A stretch of 64,000 nt of DNA from Roseinatronobacter thiooxidans. GTDB taxonomy: Bacteria; Pseudomonadota; Alphaproteobacteria; Rhodobacterales; Rhodobacteraceae. The DNA lies in contig NZ_MEHT01000009.1 in the NCBI RefSeq assembly GCF_001870675.1, positions 248,001 to 312,000 on the forward strand. Direction: 5' to 3'. Below are positions 28,569 to 37,407 of this stretch, one piece after another. The position numbers were made by a program, and so were the translations under genes. A model generated the notes under the pieces. It made no database searches. It was not told where the DNA came from and saw only the letters and a program-made list of their open reading frames with translations. Position 1 is the first letter of the stretch, and each line of letters begins with the position of its first letter.

Positions 28569-28787
28569 CTATACACGTCCCGAGCTGCGCGACAAAAGAT
28601 GCGACAATGCAGCCGATGCACCCATCAACACCAAACCACCAAGGATAAGCCATGCCGAAACCAAGCCAATAACAGCGCCGTCAAACGCAAACGACATCGC
28701 GGCGCCTGTGGCCAACATGCCCCACGGAACGACAGTGCCGAAGATGAAGCACATAAAACAAACAACTTTCAACTTATCGTCTTTCAT
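28569..28787 (-). CDS. Small two-helix membrane protein A
   Basis: A 72-residue product with two hydrophobic helices (about 8-30 and 35-60) and a basic Arg/Ser tail. The base composition is clearly more AT-rich than the neighbouring genes. It overlaps the stop of the 70-residue gene upstream by four bases (ATGA), which supports both as genes. I recognise no family. The pair could be an accessory two-component membrane unit. Confidence 0.6.
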   Translation of the reverse strand: MKDDKLKVVCFMCFIFGTVVPWGMLATGAAMSFAFDGAVIGLVSAWLILGGLVLMGASAALSHLLSRSSGRV

Positions 28788-28996
28788 TGCTCATCATCCT
28801 TCCCGTGGACACAAAAATACTCCATCCCCCAAAAACCCGCAATGAAAAATGAAGCGATCAACCAGAAGGCCCCAGGCCCGAACAGATATTGTACAAGGTT
28901 ATCAACAGCTTGCGCTGTCAGCAAAAATGCCGATCCGGCGCAGCCCGCAGCCTTGACGATACAAAAACTTACATTCACAGGATACTTATCAGACAT
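28784..28996 (-). CDS. Small membrane protein B
   Basis: A 70-residue product with two hydrophobic stretches (about 10-35 and 42-60) and two N-terminal cysteines (Cys12, Cys19). It has an acidic end (GKDDEQ). It is AT-rich like protein A, whose start it overlaps. No family is recognised. The overlap and shared composition suggest one transcript. Confidence 0.6.
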   Translation of the reverse strand: MSDKYPVNVSFCIVKAAGCAGSAFLLTAQAVDNLVQYLFGPGAFWLIASFFIAGFWGMEYFCVHGKDDEQ

Positions 28997-29028
28997 TCAT
29001 CACTAAGCTGTTAATAGAAAATAAAAAA

Positions 29029-29268
29029 TCAACGCCGCCCCTGATATTGCTTCCAAAGCCAAGGCAGCACCAGCGACCCCAATAGGGCCAGAACAAAAAC
29101 GCCCACCCAACTGGCAGAAGTCAGCAGGAACCTGAACCCGAGCCCGCCCACGACCGCGCCCAGCACGCCAATGATCATGGCTGTGGGCAGATCGGTATTC
29201 ATGCGCATCAGCCGCGTGGCCAACACCCCTGCCAGCGCGCCCATGACCACCAGCAAGACAACGGGCAT
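29029..29268 (-). CDS. GlsB/YeaQ/YmgE family membrane protein
   Basis: The 79-residue product has three hydrophobic helices separated by glycine-rich turns such as GALAGVLATR and GVLGAVVGGLGF, the pattern of the transglycosylase-associated GlsB/YmgE family. Members are stress-induced in several bacteria, with no known reaction. It follows rlmN after three bases on the same strand. Confidence 0.88.
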   Translation of the reverse strand: MPVVLLVVMGALAGVLATRLMRMNTDLPTAMIIGVLGAVVGGLGFRFLLTSASWVGVFVLALLGSLVLPWLWKQYQGRR

Positions 29269-29271
29269 GGC

Positions 29272-30450
29272 CTAGCCCCCCGCCTGTGCAGCAATCTCGG
29301 CGCGCGACATCCGCCCGCGTTCTGTCGCGGATTTCAACTGGCCACAGGCAGCCATAATGTCTTCGCCGCGCGGGGTGCGGATGGGGCTGGCATAGCCTGC
29401 TTTGTGAACAATATCCGAAAATGCCTCGATCCGCGCCCAGTCTGACCGCTGATAGGGCGCGCCGGGCCATTCGTTGAACGGGATAAGGTTGATCTTGGCA
29501 GGAATGCCCGCAATCAGCTTGACCAGCCTGCGCGCATCGGCATCACTATCATTCACATCCTTCAGCATGACATATTCAAAGGTAATCCGCTCGGAATTCG
29601 ACAGGCGCGGATAATCACGAAGAACATCCAGCAATGTCTTGATATTCCAGCGTTTGTTGATGGGAACCAGTTTGTCGCGCACCTCATCTGTAGTGGCGTG
29701 AAAGCTGATGGCCAGAAGGCAGCCAATCTCGCTTGCCGTGCGCGCAATTTCGGGCACCACCCCAGAGGTGGACAGCGTGATCCGGCGGCGGGAAATCGAC
29801 AGCCCCTCGTTATCCATCACCACTTTCATGCCGTCGCGCACATTGTCGAAATTATACAGCGGCTCGCCCATGCCCATCAGCACGACATTGCTGACAAGGC
29901 GGGTTTCATCCTTGGGCGCGCCGGGAATGGGCCATTCCCCCAGATCATCGCGCGCGACCAGAACCTGCCCCACAATTTCTGCCGCAGTCAGGTTGCGCAC
30001 CAGTTTCTGCGTGCCTGTGTGACAGAATGAACAGGTTAGCGTGCAGCCAACTTGTGAAGAAATACAAAGGGTTCCACGGCTTTCTTCGGGTATGTAAACC
30101 GCCTCGACCTCATGCCCGCCTGCAATGCGCAGCAGGTATTTCCGCGTGCCATCCTCGGAAATCTGGCGGGTTACAATCTCGGGGCGGGAAATCTCGAACT
30201 GCTCGGCCAGTTGCGCACGGTAGCCTTTGGCAAGATTGGTCATCACCTCGAAATCCTGCGCGCCCCAATGGTAGATCCATTGCCAGATCTGGCCCACCCG
30301 CATTTTCGCCTGCTTCTCTGGTGTGCCCATCGCCACCAGCGCATCTGCCATCTGCGCACGCGTCAGGCCGACAAGATTGCGCTTGCCCCCCTCTGCCAGC
30401 TTGCGTGGCAGGGTCAGAACATCCTGTGTGATCGGAGCATCTAAGCGCAT
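29272..30450 (-). CDS. rlmN: 23S rRNA/tRNA adenine C2-methyltransferase RlmN
   Basis: A radical-SAM enzyme that methylates A2503 of 23S rRNA and A37 of some tRNAs. The cluster motif is CTLTCSFC (C-x3-C-x2-C). The methyl-carrying cysteine lies in the C-terminal [19 protein letters not shown], the SAM-contacting motif, is intact. Length 392 is normal. Confidence 0.97.
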   Translation of the reverse strand: MRLDAPITQDVLTLPRKLAEGGKRNLVGLTRAQMADALVAMGTPEKQAKMRVGQIWQWIYHWGAQDFEVMTNLAKGYRAQLAEQFEISRPEIVTRQISEDGTRKYLLRIAGGHEVEAVYIPEESRGTLCISSQVGCTLTCSFCHTGTQKLVRNLTAAEIVGQVLVARDDLGEWPIPGAPKDETRLVSNVVLMGMGEPLYNFDNVRDGMKVVMDNEGLSISRRRITLSTSGVVPEIARTASEIGCLLAISFHATTDEVRDKLVPINKRWNIKTLLDVLRDYPRLSNSERITFEYVMLKDVNDSDADARRLVKLIAGIPAKINLIPFNEWPGAPYQRSDWARIEAFSDIVHKAGYASPIRTPRGEDIMAACGQLKSATERGRMSRAEIAAQAGG

Positions 30451-30492
30451 TGCGGCCTCTTTTCGATATACCTATCTTTGGCATATAACAAA

Positions 30493-30520
30493 GCCGCCCG
30501 AGGTTTACAGCCCGGGCGGC
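30493..30520 (-). terminator. Terminator after the first IalB-like gene
   Basis: GCCGCCCG and CGGGCGGC pair across a 12-base loop. Read leftward the hairpin is followed by TTTGTT, so it would end the IalB-like transcript before rlmN. Confidence 0.75.
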
Positions 30521-30543
30521 ATGAATTTCTGCGAATGCGCCGA

Positions 30544-31083
30544 TTACTCAGCGCATTGACGCGCGGCTTCTTGCGATGCAGCCGTAAACCCGAACAGCGA
30601 GAACGTGTCGCGCGTATTGGTCCCGCGAGAGGAGCGCGCCGTCAAAGCGGCATCCGCGCCAGCCCGCATTGCAGCAAAGATACGCTGGTCTTCCTCGGGA
30701 GAGCCTGCCCATGCCCACTCTCCATCCACGAAAAGCTGAAACTCGTCAGTGCCAATTGTCAGACCAACCGTCGAATCGCCTGCAAACGGGTAACCGCCGG
30801 TAAAAGAGATTTCGGGCGTGCTGCGTCCGGGCCGATAGGTTGCGAAAAGCAAAATATTCCCCCGGCGCACCTGAACAGGCTGGCCGCCCCGCGTGTTGAC
30901 GGTTTCGCGCGGCGCTGAAACTGTCCAGCATTCCTTGGGGCTTTCTTCTACGAAAACACTCCAATCTGTTTCGGCTGCGACGCGGTTGCTGGATTCCTGT
31001 GCCTGCGCGGTTGCGGCAAACCCTGCCCCGTAAACACCTGCGACCAGCGCGAGTATCGATCCGAATTGCCTCAGTGACACCAT
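30544..31083 (-). CDS. Invasion-associated locus B (IalB) family protein
   Basis: A 179-residue exported protein. A signal peptide (about 1-28, Ala-Gln-Ala) is followed by an IalB domain with WSVFVEESPKECW and the paired C-terminal cysteine. The family is named after a Bartonella protein but is widespread in free-living alphaproteobacteria, where its role is unclear. A second, divergent paralogue is at 53340-53942. A terminator follows 24 bases after the stop. Confidence 0.85.
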   Translation of the reverse strand: MVSLRQFGSILALVAGVYGAGFAATAQAQESSNRVAAETDWSVFVEESPKECWTVSAPRETVNTRGGQPVQVRRGNILLFATYRPGRSTPEISFTGGYPFAGDSTVGLTIGTDEFQLFVDGEWAWAGSPEEDQRIFAAMRAGADAALTARSSRGTNTRDTFSLFGFTAASQEAARQCAE

Positions 31084-31258
31084 GTGCTGTCATGCCTCCA
31101 ATTGACCCGGCCCCGGTTTTGCGCCACGCATACCACAAACTCAGCATGGCGATTGGGCCTTCTACCTTCGTGTCTTATCGTCAACACTGCAGAAATTCAA
31201 AGCCCTCTTGGCAAGAAATCGCGCAGGCGTGAGCAACTGTGCATTGGAAGAGATGAAA

Positions 31259-32278
31259 ATGAGCAACAAAATGCCGAATACCCCCAGTGTCGATACCGGA
31301 TCGGTGCCACTGATAGAGTTATGGCGCGGCGATATTCTGGAAAGCCTGCATCGCGGCCATGCTGTTGTCATGCGCGACACTGGCGAGGTTGTCGAAGCCT
31401 GGGGGCGCGCGGATGCTGTCATCTACCCCCGATCCAGCTGCAAGATGGTGCAGGCGCTGCCCTTGCTGGAAACAGGCGCGGGGCGGGATTTAACGCCCGA
31501 GCATCTGGCGCTGGCCTGCGCCTCGCATCAGGGTGCCGCGATCCATGTCACCCGTGTGGCCAACTGGCTGCATGATCTGGGCCTGAGTGAAAGCGATTTG
31601 CGCTGTGGCTGTCAGGCAGCCGAAGACCTTGCCGAGCGTGACCGATTGATCAAGGCAGGCGAGACAGCGTGCCAGTTGCACAACAACTGCTCTGGCAAGC
31701 ATGCAGGCTTTCTGACACTGAACCGCCATCTGCGCGGTGATGCGGAATATACCTTGCCGGACCACCCCGTTCAGACAGAAATTAGGTCAGCATTCGAAGA
31801 GGTTACAGGCCTACCTTCGCCCGGCTTCGGAATTGACGGCTGCTCTGCGCCCAATTTCGCAACCCAACTGTCTGGGCTGGCTTTTGCGATGGCACAATTT
31901 GCCGCCGCGACGGAAGGGGGCGACACCCGCGCGCGCGCTATGGTCGCCCTAAGGGACGCGATGATCCTGCACCCCGACCTTGTTGCGGGCGAGACGCGCG
32001 CCTGCACCGACCTGATGCGCGCCATGGAAGGGCGCGCCGCGGTCAAGACAGGCGCGGAAGCGGTTTTCGTGGCGATCCTGCCGCAGCAGCGTCTGGGCAT
32101 CGCGCTCAAGATCGTTGATGGCGGCGTCCGCGCCGCAGAGGCCGCGATCACGGCCCTGCTGATCCGCCACAGGGCGTTAGAGGCCGCGCATCCGGTGGTG
32201 CAACGCTATCTGGGGCCGCTCCTAAGCCGGCGTGGCCTGCATGCCGGACATGTCTGCACTGCCCCCGGTTTTGCATGA
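31259..32278 (+). CDS. Asparaginase (Rhizobium etli type)
   Basis: The 339-residue protein belongs to the asparaginase II family exemplified by R. etli. It has CASHQGAAIH, a cysteine-containing LRCGCQ segment, NNCSGKHAGFL, LPDHPVQ and GIDGCSAPNF, which form the active site in that family. These enzymes hydrolyse asparagine to aspartate and ammonia and are unrelated to the E. coli type. I chose the ATG at 31259, eight bases after ggaag. ATG 31253 and a longer frame are alternatives. There is no signal peptide. Confidence 0.88.
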   Translation: MSNKMPNTPSVDTGSVPLIELWRGDILESLHRGHAVVMRDTGEVVEAWGRADAVIYPRSSCKMVQALPLLETGAGRDLTPEHLALACASHQGAAIHVTRVANWLHDLGLSESDLRCGCQAAEDLAERDRLIKAGETACQLHNNCSGKHAGFLTLNRHLRGDAEYTLPDHPVQTEIRSAFEEVTGLPSPGFGIDGCSAPNFATQLSGLAFAMAQFAAATEGGDTRARAMVALRDAMILHPDLVAGETRACTDLMRAMEGRAAVKTGAEAVFVAILPQQRLGIALKIVDGGVRAAEAAITALLIRHRALEAAHPVVQRYLGPLLSRRGLHAGHVCTAPGFA

Positions 32279-32380
32279 TGCAACAGCATGGGCAGAAATT
32301 GCGCTGCGTCGCAGCATAGCGGGTTTCACAAGAGATAAGCTTGGTTTATGCAGGATTACACAGAAGGAAGGAAAGCTGCC

Positions 32381-32614
32381 ATGTTCAAATTTCTGTTTGG
32401 AAACAAAGCCACCGCGCCGCAAATCGCGCGCGAAACACAGCGCCAGACTGTCGAGCGCGCGCAAAAAGAGTTGAATGAAATCCTCGCGGCGCTGACGCCA
32501 AAAGCACGGATCACGATCTACCCCGAAGAGGGCACGCTGACGATCGATCTGCCAGAACAGATGCCGGATGAGGCAAAAGCCCTACCAGCACCGACCACCG
32601 AAACTGTAAACTAA
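32381..32614 (+). CDS. Small conserved-looking protein, 77 residues
   Basis: The ATG has an excellent aaggaaggaaag site upstream. The N-terminus MFKFLFGNKA is hydrophobic and basic. A helical Arg/Gln/Glu section and a short beta-like segment follow, and the end is acidic and rich in proline. No family is recognised. It ends before the shared terminator at 32661-32694 and is therefore convergent with rpsI. Confidence 0.7.
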   Translation: MFKFLFGNKATAPQIARETQRQTVERAQKELNEILAALTPKARITIYPEEGTLTIDLPEQMPDEAKALPAPTTETVN

Positions 32615-32660
32615 ATTTACATTATTAAATATATGCTTATGCGCCAAACTTAATGCGATA

Positions 32661-32694
32661 AAAAACGCCCGCAACTGCTGTTGCGGGCGTTTTT
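32661..32694. terminator. Bidirectional terminator for rpsI and the 77-residue gene
   Basis: A 15-bp perfect stem (AAAAACGCCCGCAAC and its complement) encloses TGCT. It has A/T runs on both sides and serves both converging genes. Confidence 0.92.
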
Positions 32695-32713
32695 CTGTGG
32701 TTTTGTGTCGTGA

Positions 32714-33193
32714 TTAACGCTTCGAGAACTGGAAGCTGCGGCGCGCTTTCGCTTTGCCGTATTTCTTGCGTTCCACCACGCGGCTGTCGCGCGTCAGGAA
32801 GCCGGCAGCTTTCAAAGAGCCGCGCAATGCAGGGTCGAACAGTTGCAGCGCTTTCGAGATGCCGTGCTTGACCGCACCCGCCTGCCCCGACAAACCACCG
32901 CCCTTGACGGTTGCCTGAACATCGAACTGGTCAACAACGCCTGCGACCTGAAATGGCTGGCGCAGAATCATTTGCAGCACCGGACGGGCAAAATAGACGC
33001 CCATTTCCTTGCCATTCACAGTGACCTTGCCCGAACCGGGCTTGATCCAGACGCGGGCGACCGCATCCTTGCGCTTGCCTGTGGCATAGGCGCGGCCCAG
33101 ATCGTCGCGCACGGATTCGCGTACAGGGGCTTCGTCTGCAACCGGCGTAACCGCGGATTTCAGATCGTCGAGGGTTTTGAGATCTTCAGCCAT
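32714..33193 (-). CDS. rpsI: 30S ribosomal protein S9
   Basis: S9 sits in the 30S head, its C-terminal tail reaching the P-site tRNA. The C-terminal core shows [33 protein letters not shown] and the end [11 protein letters not shown]. The N-terminal acidic extension of about 30 residues is normal in alphaproteobacteria. The start at 33193 (Met-Ala-Glu-Asp) has better spacing than the ATG at 33199 that overlaps the rplM stop. Confidence 0.98.
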   Translation of the reverse strand: MAEDLKTLDDLKSAVTPVADEAPVRESVRDDLGRAYATGKRKDAVARVWIKPGSGKVTVNGKEMGVYFARPVLQMILRQPFQVAGVVDQFDVQATVKGGGLSGQAGAVKHGISKALQLFDPALRGSLKAAGFLTRDSRVVERKKYGKAKARRSFQFSKR

Positions 33194-33195
33194 GA

Positions 33196-33657
33196 TCATG
33201 CACTCCGCGTGTTTTTCTTGTTCATCGCGCGCACATCCAGCACTTCGGGCTGCTGTGCCTCATGCGGATGCTCGGTGCCGGCATAGACGCGCAGATGCGT
33301 CATTTGCTGGCGCGTCAACGGACCACCGGGCAGCATGCGCTTGACAGCTTGCATGACAACGCGCTCTGGAAAGCGGCCTTCAAGAATCTGGCCAGTTGTG
33401 CGCGACTTGATCCCACCGGGATAGCCGGTGTGCCAGTAGTTGGGCTTGTTGCGCTTGTTGCCTGTCAACTGCACCTTGTCGGCATTGATGACAATAACAT
33501 TGTCGCCCATGTCCATATGCGGGGTGAAGGTGGCTTTATGCTTGCCGCGCAGGCGCATGGCGATGATCGAGGCGAGACGGCCCAGCACGATGCCTTCGGC
33601 ATCGATGATGATCCATTTCTTCTCGATCTCTCCGGCTTTGAGAGAATAGGTTTTCAT
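33196..33657 (-). CDS. rplM: 50S ribosomal protein L13
   Basis: An early-assembling large-subunit protein, 153 residues as usual. [17 protein letters not shown] and [12 protein letters not shown] are family landmarks. It precedes rpsI with overlapping stop and start, the normal order. Confidence 0.98.
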   Translation of the reverse strand: MKTYSLKAGEIEKKWIIIDAEGIVLGRLASIIAMRLRGKHKATFTPHMDMGDNVIVINADKVQLTGNKRNKPNYWHTGYPGGIKSRTTGQILEGRFPERVVMQAVKRMLPGGPLTRQQMTHLRVYAGTEHPHEAQQPEVLDVRAMNKKNTRSA

Positions 33658-33830
33658 GACGAGACCCTTGAGAATGGGAAAAAGAACCGCATGACGCTTT
33701 CATGCGGGATGCCCGCTTTCTATAGACTTGGCCCATAAGGTCAAGCTGGAATATCCTGAAATACACCCATCTATTCAATGGGTTAAAAAATAGGTATTAT
33801 ATTACCCCAAAAGTTTGAAGCATTTCACGC

Positions 33831-34616
33831 TTACCGCAGGCGCGGTGGGCGCGACGGGTCCATGCCCGGCGCGGCTGTGGGCTCTGGCGCGGCGGCTGGC
33901 TGCGGCAGGTCAAAACGCAGCCCCACGCGCGCGCAATCGGCCGCGCGCGCATCGTCAGATGTCAGGAATGTCACGTCCAGCATCCCTGCCTCTATCCCGG
34001 AGAAGCTCAACGCGCCTTGCACAGCGCGCGCAAGCGTGGCCTCGGCCCCCTGTGCCACGTCAATGATGGCCAGCATATGCCCGCGCGTGCCATTCTCGTA
34101 TTCCGCCCCCGTCAGATAGGCCATGCGGGCCAACCCTTCCATGCGCGCAAGGCGCTGGTCCAGCGCCATCAGCAGCTTTTCGGGCAGCCCTTTGGGCGGG
34201 TGCAGCACCGTGACGCGCGATTGCAATTCCTGCGGGCGTTCCAGCAGCATCTGTGCCAGCCAGTCAATAATCTCTGGCGGCAGCAATCTGGACGACGGCG
34301 CCACACCCAAGTTCAACCCAAGCCCAAGCCCCTGCCCTGTCAGCATTTCAACCAGCACACGCCCCGACAGCGCCGCATAGGGGGCTGGCAGGCCCGTAAA
34401 TTCGGTCAGGCGCGATTCCGTATCGAAGGCCAGCACGATTGGCCCATCTTCCAGATCAAACACTTTGGGCAAGATAGCCTCGCCTTCGGCCTCGCGTTCC
34501 AGCAGCAGGAAAATTTCAGCCTCGACCAGTCGCGCATAGTAATGCAGGCGCAACGCGCCATCGTCGGGCGCGGCCTCTGCTTCGGTCCATGCAAGATCAA
34601 TCAGGGTTTCGGTCAT
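33831..34616 (-). CDS. SseB-family protein
   Basis: The 261-residue cytoplasmic protein has an N-terminal SseB-type domain (about 20-130, with ILPKVFDLEDGPIVLAFDTE). A C-terminal domain and a Pro/Ala tail follow. Function is not established for the family in these bacteria. The start at 34616 (Met-Thr-Glu-Thr-Leu) follows a short gggcgc stretch. Longer starts have no resemblance. Confidence 0.78.
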   Translation of the reverse strand: MTETLIDLAWTEAEAAPDDGALRLHYYARLVEAEIFLLLEREAEGEAILPKVFDLEDGPIVLAFDTESRLTEFTGLPAPYAALSGRVLVEMLTGQGLGLGLNLGVAPSSRLLPPEIIDWLAQMLLERPQELQSRVTVLHPPKGLPEKLLMALDQRLARMEGLARMAYLTGAEYENGTRGHMLAIIDVAQGAEATLARAVQGALSFSGIEAGMLDVTFLTSDDARAADCARVGLRFDLPQPAAAPEPTAAPGMDPSRPPRLR

Positions 34617-35025
34617 GTTGCGCCCTTTCCGGTATGATGCAGGAGCTAAAGCGCCCATCACCGCTTGGCAAGACCACAAGCCGCAATGGCTTGTCAGGGC
34701 TTCGGGCTATATGACCGGCAAGTTCGAGACCGAGGCGCGCAGCACGCAACATACGCCCACCAAGCGCCAGCGGCCCCAAAGGACAGTTTTCGCATGTGAA
34801 ACGGCAAACTGTGACAATAAGGCAGGTTTCGCCAAAAATGCCACCCATACAAGAACAGTTTTCCAAGCGGCTATCCAACAGGGTGATCCCTTCCCAAACG
34901 GCAGCACAAGGCGGAATATCTGCCGCGCCCTGTGACCCTACTACAGAATAGTGCCGCTTGCCACGCGACCGCGCCCTGCCTAAGTGGCTTTCAACACGCA
35001 CACTTCGACCGAAAGGAAAGTTCTG
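34617..35025. other. Intergenic gap without a gene
   Basis: About 400 bases separating the divergent SseB-like and double-rhodanese genes. Frames here show no ribosome site or recognisable product. Both promoters should lie here, but I cannot place them. Confidence 0.5.
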
Positions 35026-35958
35026 ATGCTGCGCACAACTGCCCTAAGCCTGTCACTCGTCGCCCTGCCCACGCTTGCTTTTGCAACACCGCAAGGCTGG
35101 AGCCCGCTGTTGGAACCGGCAGAGCTGGCCAGCATCATGGAAGCGGAAGAGAATATTCGCATCATCCATGTTTCGGGTGATTTTGCCGCCGGTCACATTC
35201 CCGGTGCCGCGCATTCACCTTATGCCAACTGGCGCGGCGGCCCCTCCAACCCCGGCGCATTGTTGCCAGAGCTGGAATATGAACTGGAGGCTGCGCGCGT
35301 GGGTGTCGAGGCCGATATTCCCACTGTGATCGTGCATTCCGGCGAAAGCCAAACCGACATGGGCACCGCCGCGCGGGTCTATTGGACGCTGAAATCGCTG
35401 GGGGTGCAGGATCTGGCGCTTCTGAATGGCGGGTTTGCCGCTTGGGCGGGCGCTGAACTGCCTGTCTCGACCACACCTGTCGAAATCGCCGAGACCGATT
35501 TCATGGCAGAGTGGAATGACGAATGGTACATCTCGACCACCGAAGTGGCCGATCTGGTAGAGCGCGGCGAGGCGCGCTTGCTCGATAGCCGCCCAAGCGG
35601 GTTCTTTGAAGGGATCGCATGGTCCATCGCACGCCCCGGCACAGTTCGCGGTGCAGAAAACCTTGAATATGGCGATTTCTTTGACGGCAACCGCATGGTC
35701 AGCCCAGAGCGTGCGCGTGAAGTGGCAGCCCAAAAAGACCTGCTCGAATCGCCGGTCACTGTGTCCTTTTGCAATACAGGCCATTGGGCTGCACTGAACT
35801 GGTTTGCCCTAAGCGAATTGGCAGGCGTCGAGAATACGCGCCTTTATGCCGAGAGCATGGCAGAATACACCATCCATGGCCACGAGCTGGACAATGAACC
35901 CACACGCGTTGCCTATCTGTGGCGTTCAACCAAGCGCTGGGTCGAGGGCTTGTTCTGA
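35026..35958 (+). CDS. Periplasmic double-rhodanese sulfurtransferase
   Basis: The 310-residue protein has a signal peptide (about 1-20) and two rhodanese domains. The first (about 35-150) lacks the catalytic cysteine, with Ser-Gly-Glu-Ser in its place. The second (about 165-300) has the active-site loop CNTGHW. Inactive plus active domains are usual in tandem sulfurtransferases. The aaaggaaag site supports the ATG at 35026. The next gene, 87 bases on, encodes a YeeE/YedE sulfur transporter. The pair could collect and import thiosulfate-derived sulfur (inference). Confidence 0.88.
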   Translation: MLRTTALSLSLVALPTLAFATPQGWSPLLEPAELASIMEAEENIRIIHVSGDFAAGHIPGAAHSPYANWRGGPSNPGALLPELEYELEAARVGVEADIPTVIVHSGESQTDMGTAARVYWTLKSLGVQDLALLNGGFAAWAGAELPVSTTPVEIAETDFMAEWNDEWYISTTEVADLVERGEARLLDSRPSGFFEGIAWSIARPGTVRGAENLEYGDFFDGNRMVSPERAREVAAQKDLLESPVTVSFCNTGHWAALNWFALSELAGVENTRLYAESMAEYTIHGHELDNEPTRVAYLWRSTKRWVEGLF

Positions 35959-35994
35959 TCCGCTATTTGCGGCACCTTGCATAACACCACGTTC

Positions 35995-36028
35995 GACGCG
36001 CGCAGCTTTGGCGCGCGTCCTCTTTTTT
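35995..36028 (+). terminator. Terminator between double rhodanese and yeeE-like gene
   Basis: GACGCGCGC and its complement enclose AGCTTTG and are followed by CTCTTTTTT. It should reduce read-through into the transporter gene, which starts 17 bases later and so needs its own promoter or read-through. Confidence 0.8.
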
Positions 36029-36045
36029 AGCGAAAGGCCATCAAG

Positions 36046-37161
36046 ATGTTCCTTCAGCGTGCCTCTGTGCTTCTGATCGTGCTGGGTTTTGCAGCATTTA
36101 CCTTTGTTATGGCAGGGCCGCGCGCAGGGCTTCTGGTGCTGGTGGGCCTTGGCTTCGGGCTGGTGCTGGAAGGGTTGCGTTTCGGCTTTGCCGGTCCTTG
36201 GCGAATGATTGTCACAGATCGTGACGGGCGCGGGCTGCTGGCGCAGTTGATCGCTATTGCCCTTGTTGCCGTGGTGGCCTTTCCGCTGATGGCAGGCAGC
36301 AGCGGCGAGTTGGTGCCTGCACATGCGCCCGTGGGTGTGGGCATGATTCTTGGGGCGTTTGTTTTTGGCGCAGCGATGCAGCTTGTCATGGGCTGCGGCT
36401 CTGGCACGCTGGTGAATGCGGGCAGTGGCAATCTGGTCGGGCTGATCGCACTGGCCGGTTTCATCGGGGGCAGCTTTGTGGGAACGCTGCATCTGGGCTG
36501 GTGGACCAGCCTTGGCAGCCTGCCGGTTTTGTCCGCTCAGGGCAGCTTTGGCGATATGGGCGGGCTGGCACTGACACTGGCGGGATTGGTGCTGGTCGGG
36601 GTGGTGACATTCCTGCGCAGCGCACCGGGCAAACGCATGCCCCCACGCCGCTTGTGGATCGCTGCGGCCCTGATCGCTGTGCTTGCACTTGCCAATCTGG
36701 TCATTGCGGGCCAGCCTTGGGGTATTGTCTACGGGCTTGGGCTGTGGGGGGCAAAAATCGCGCAAGCGGGCGGCGCCGACCTTGGCGCGACAGCGTTCTG
36801 GGCAGCAGAGGGCAACGCCGCGCGGCTGGCCGAATCGATCCTGACAGACGTCACCTCGCTGACAAATATCGGGCTGTTGATCGGGGCCTTTGCGGTCATG
36901 CGCTGGCGCGCTGACCCCGGCGCACAGACCCAAGCGCTGACACCCCTCTCCTATGCCGCAGTGCTGGCGGCGGCGGTGGTGCTGGGGTATTCTGCGCGCA
37001 TGGCTTTTGGTTGCAATGTTGGCGCGTTTTTCAGCGGCATATCGACCGGATCGCTGCATGGCTGGGTCTGGCTGGTCGCGGCCTTTGCTGGCTCGATCCT
37101 TGGCATTCGGATGCGTCCGGTGTTGTTGCGGCCAAGTCTTAATCAGGGGGCCTACGCATGA
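36046..37161 (+). CDS. YeeE/YedE family sulfur transporter
   Basis: The 371-residue inner-membrane protein has about nine to ten helices in two related halves. Each half carries a cysteine motif, MGCGSGTLVNAGSGN near residue 123 and FGCNVGAFFSG near residue 323. In the Spirochaeta thermophila homologue TsuA such conserved cysteines bind thiosulfate along the pore. Thiosulfate, or possibly selenium compounds, are likely substrates. The 57-residue gene overlaps its end (ATGA). Confidence 0.9.
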   Translation: MFLQRASVLLIVLGFAAFTFVMAGPRAGLLVLVGLGFGLVLEGLRFGFAGPWRMIVTDRDGRGLLAQLIAIALVAVVAFPLMAGSSGELVPAHAPVGVGMILGAFVFGAAMQLVMGCGSGTLVNAGSGNLVGLIALAGFIGGSFVGTLHLGWWTSLGSLPVLSAQGSFGDMGGLALTLAGLVLVGVVTFLRSAPGKRMPPRRLWIAAALIAVLALANLVIAGQPWGIVYGLGLWGAKIAQAGGADLGATAFWAAEGNAARLAESILTDVTSLTNIGLLIGAFAVMRWRADPGAQTQALTPLSYAAVLAAAVVLGYSARMAFGCNVGAFFSGISTGSLHGWVWLVAAFAGSILGIRMRPVLLRPSLNQGAYA

Positions 37162-37331
37162 GCGCGCGTCTTTCTCGCCCGGCCACAGGGTTCATGGCGC
37201 TGGCGCTGGTGCTTGCAATTCTGGCGCTGGACCTCTCGCGCAGTGGCGCGCCTGACCTGTTCAGCGCACCGCCCGCTTTCGCTCTAGGCTCTGGCGCGGC
37301 CCCCGAAGGGGCGCATTGCACAGGCGGATAA
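37158..37331 (+). CDS. 57-residue membrane-anchored protein coupled to the transporter
   Basis: The ATG overlaps the YeeE-like stop (ATGA) and the frame runs to a TAA at 37329. The product is MSARLSRPATGFMALALVLA at its start, one membrane helix (about 10-27), then a Pro/Ala/Ser-rich segment. It ends Gly-Ala-His-Cys-Thr-Gly-Gly. The terminal His-Cys could handle sulfur or a metal at the outer face. It is too short for many gene finders. No family is recognised. Confidence 0.6.
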   Translation: MSARLSRPATGFMALALVLAILALDLSRSGAPDLFSAPPAFALGSGAAPEGAHCTGG

Positions 37332-37407
37332 ATCAGGATTCGGGCTGGTGCAGATGGGATTTTTCTGTTCTCGTACAGATGATACGTTCCAGAGTCAGGA
37401 GAACCCC

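Noticed and set aside
28569-28996. Holin/antiholin pair
   Set aside because: Size and helices would fit, but no endolysin or phage gene is near and the sequence gives no positive support.
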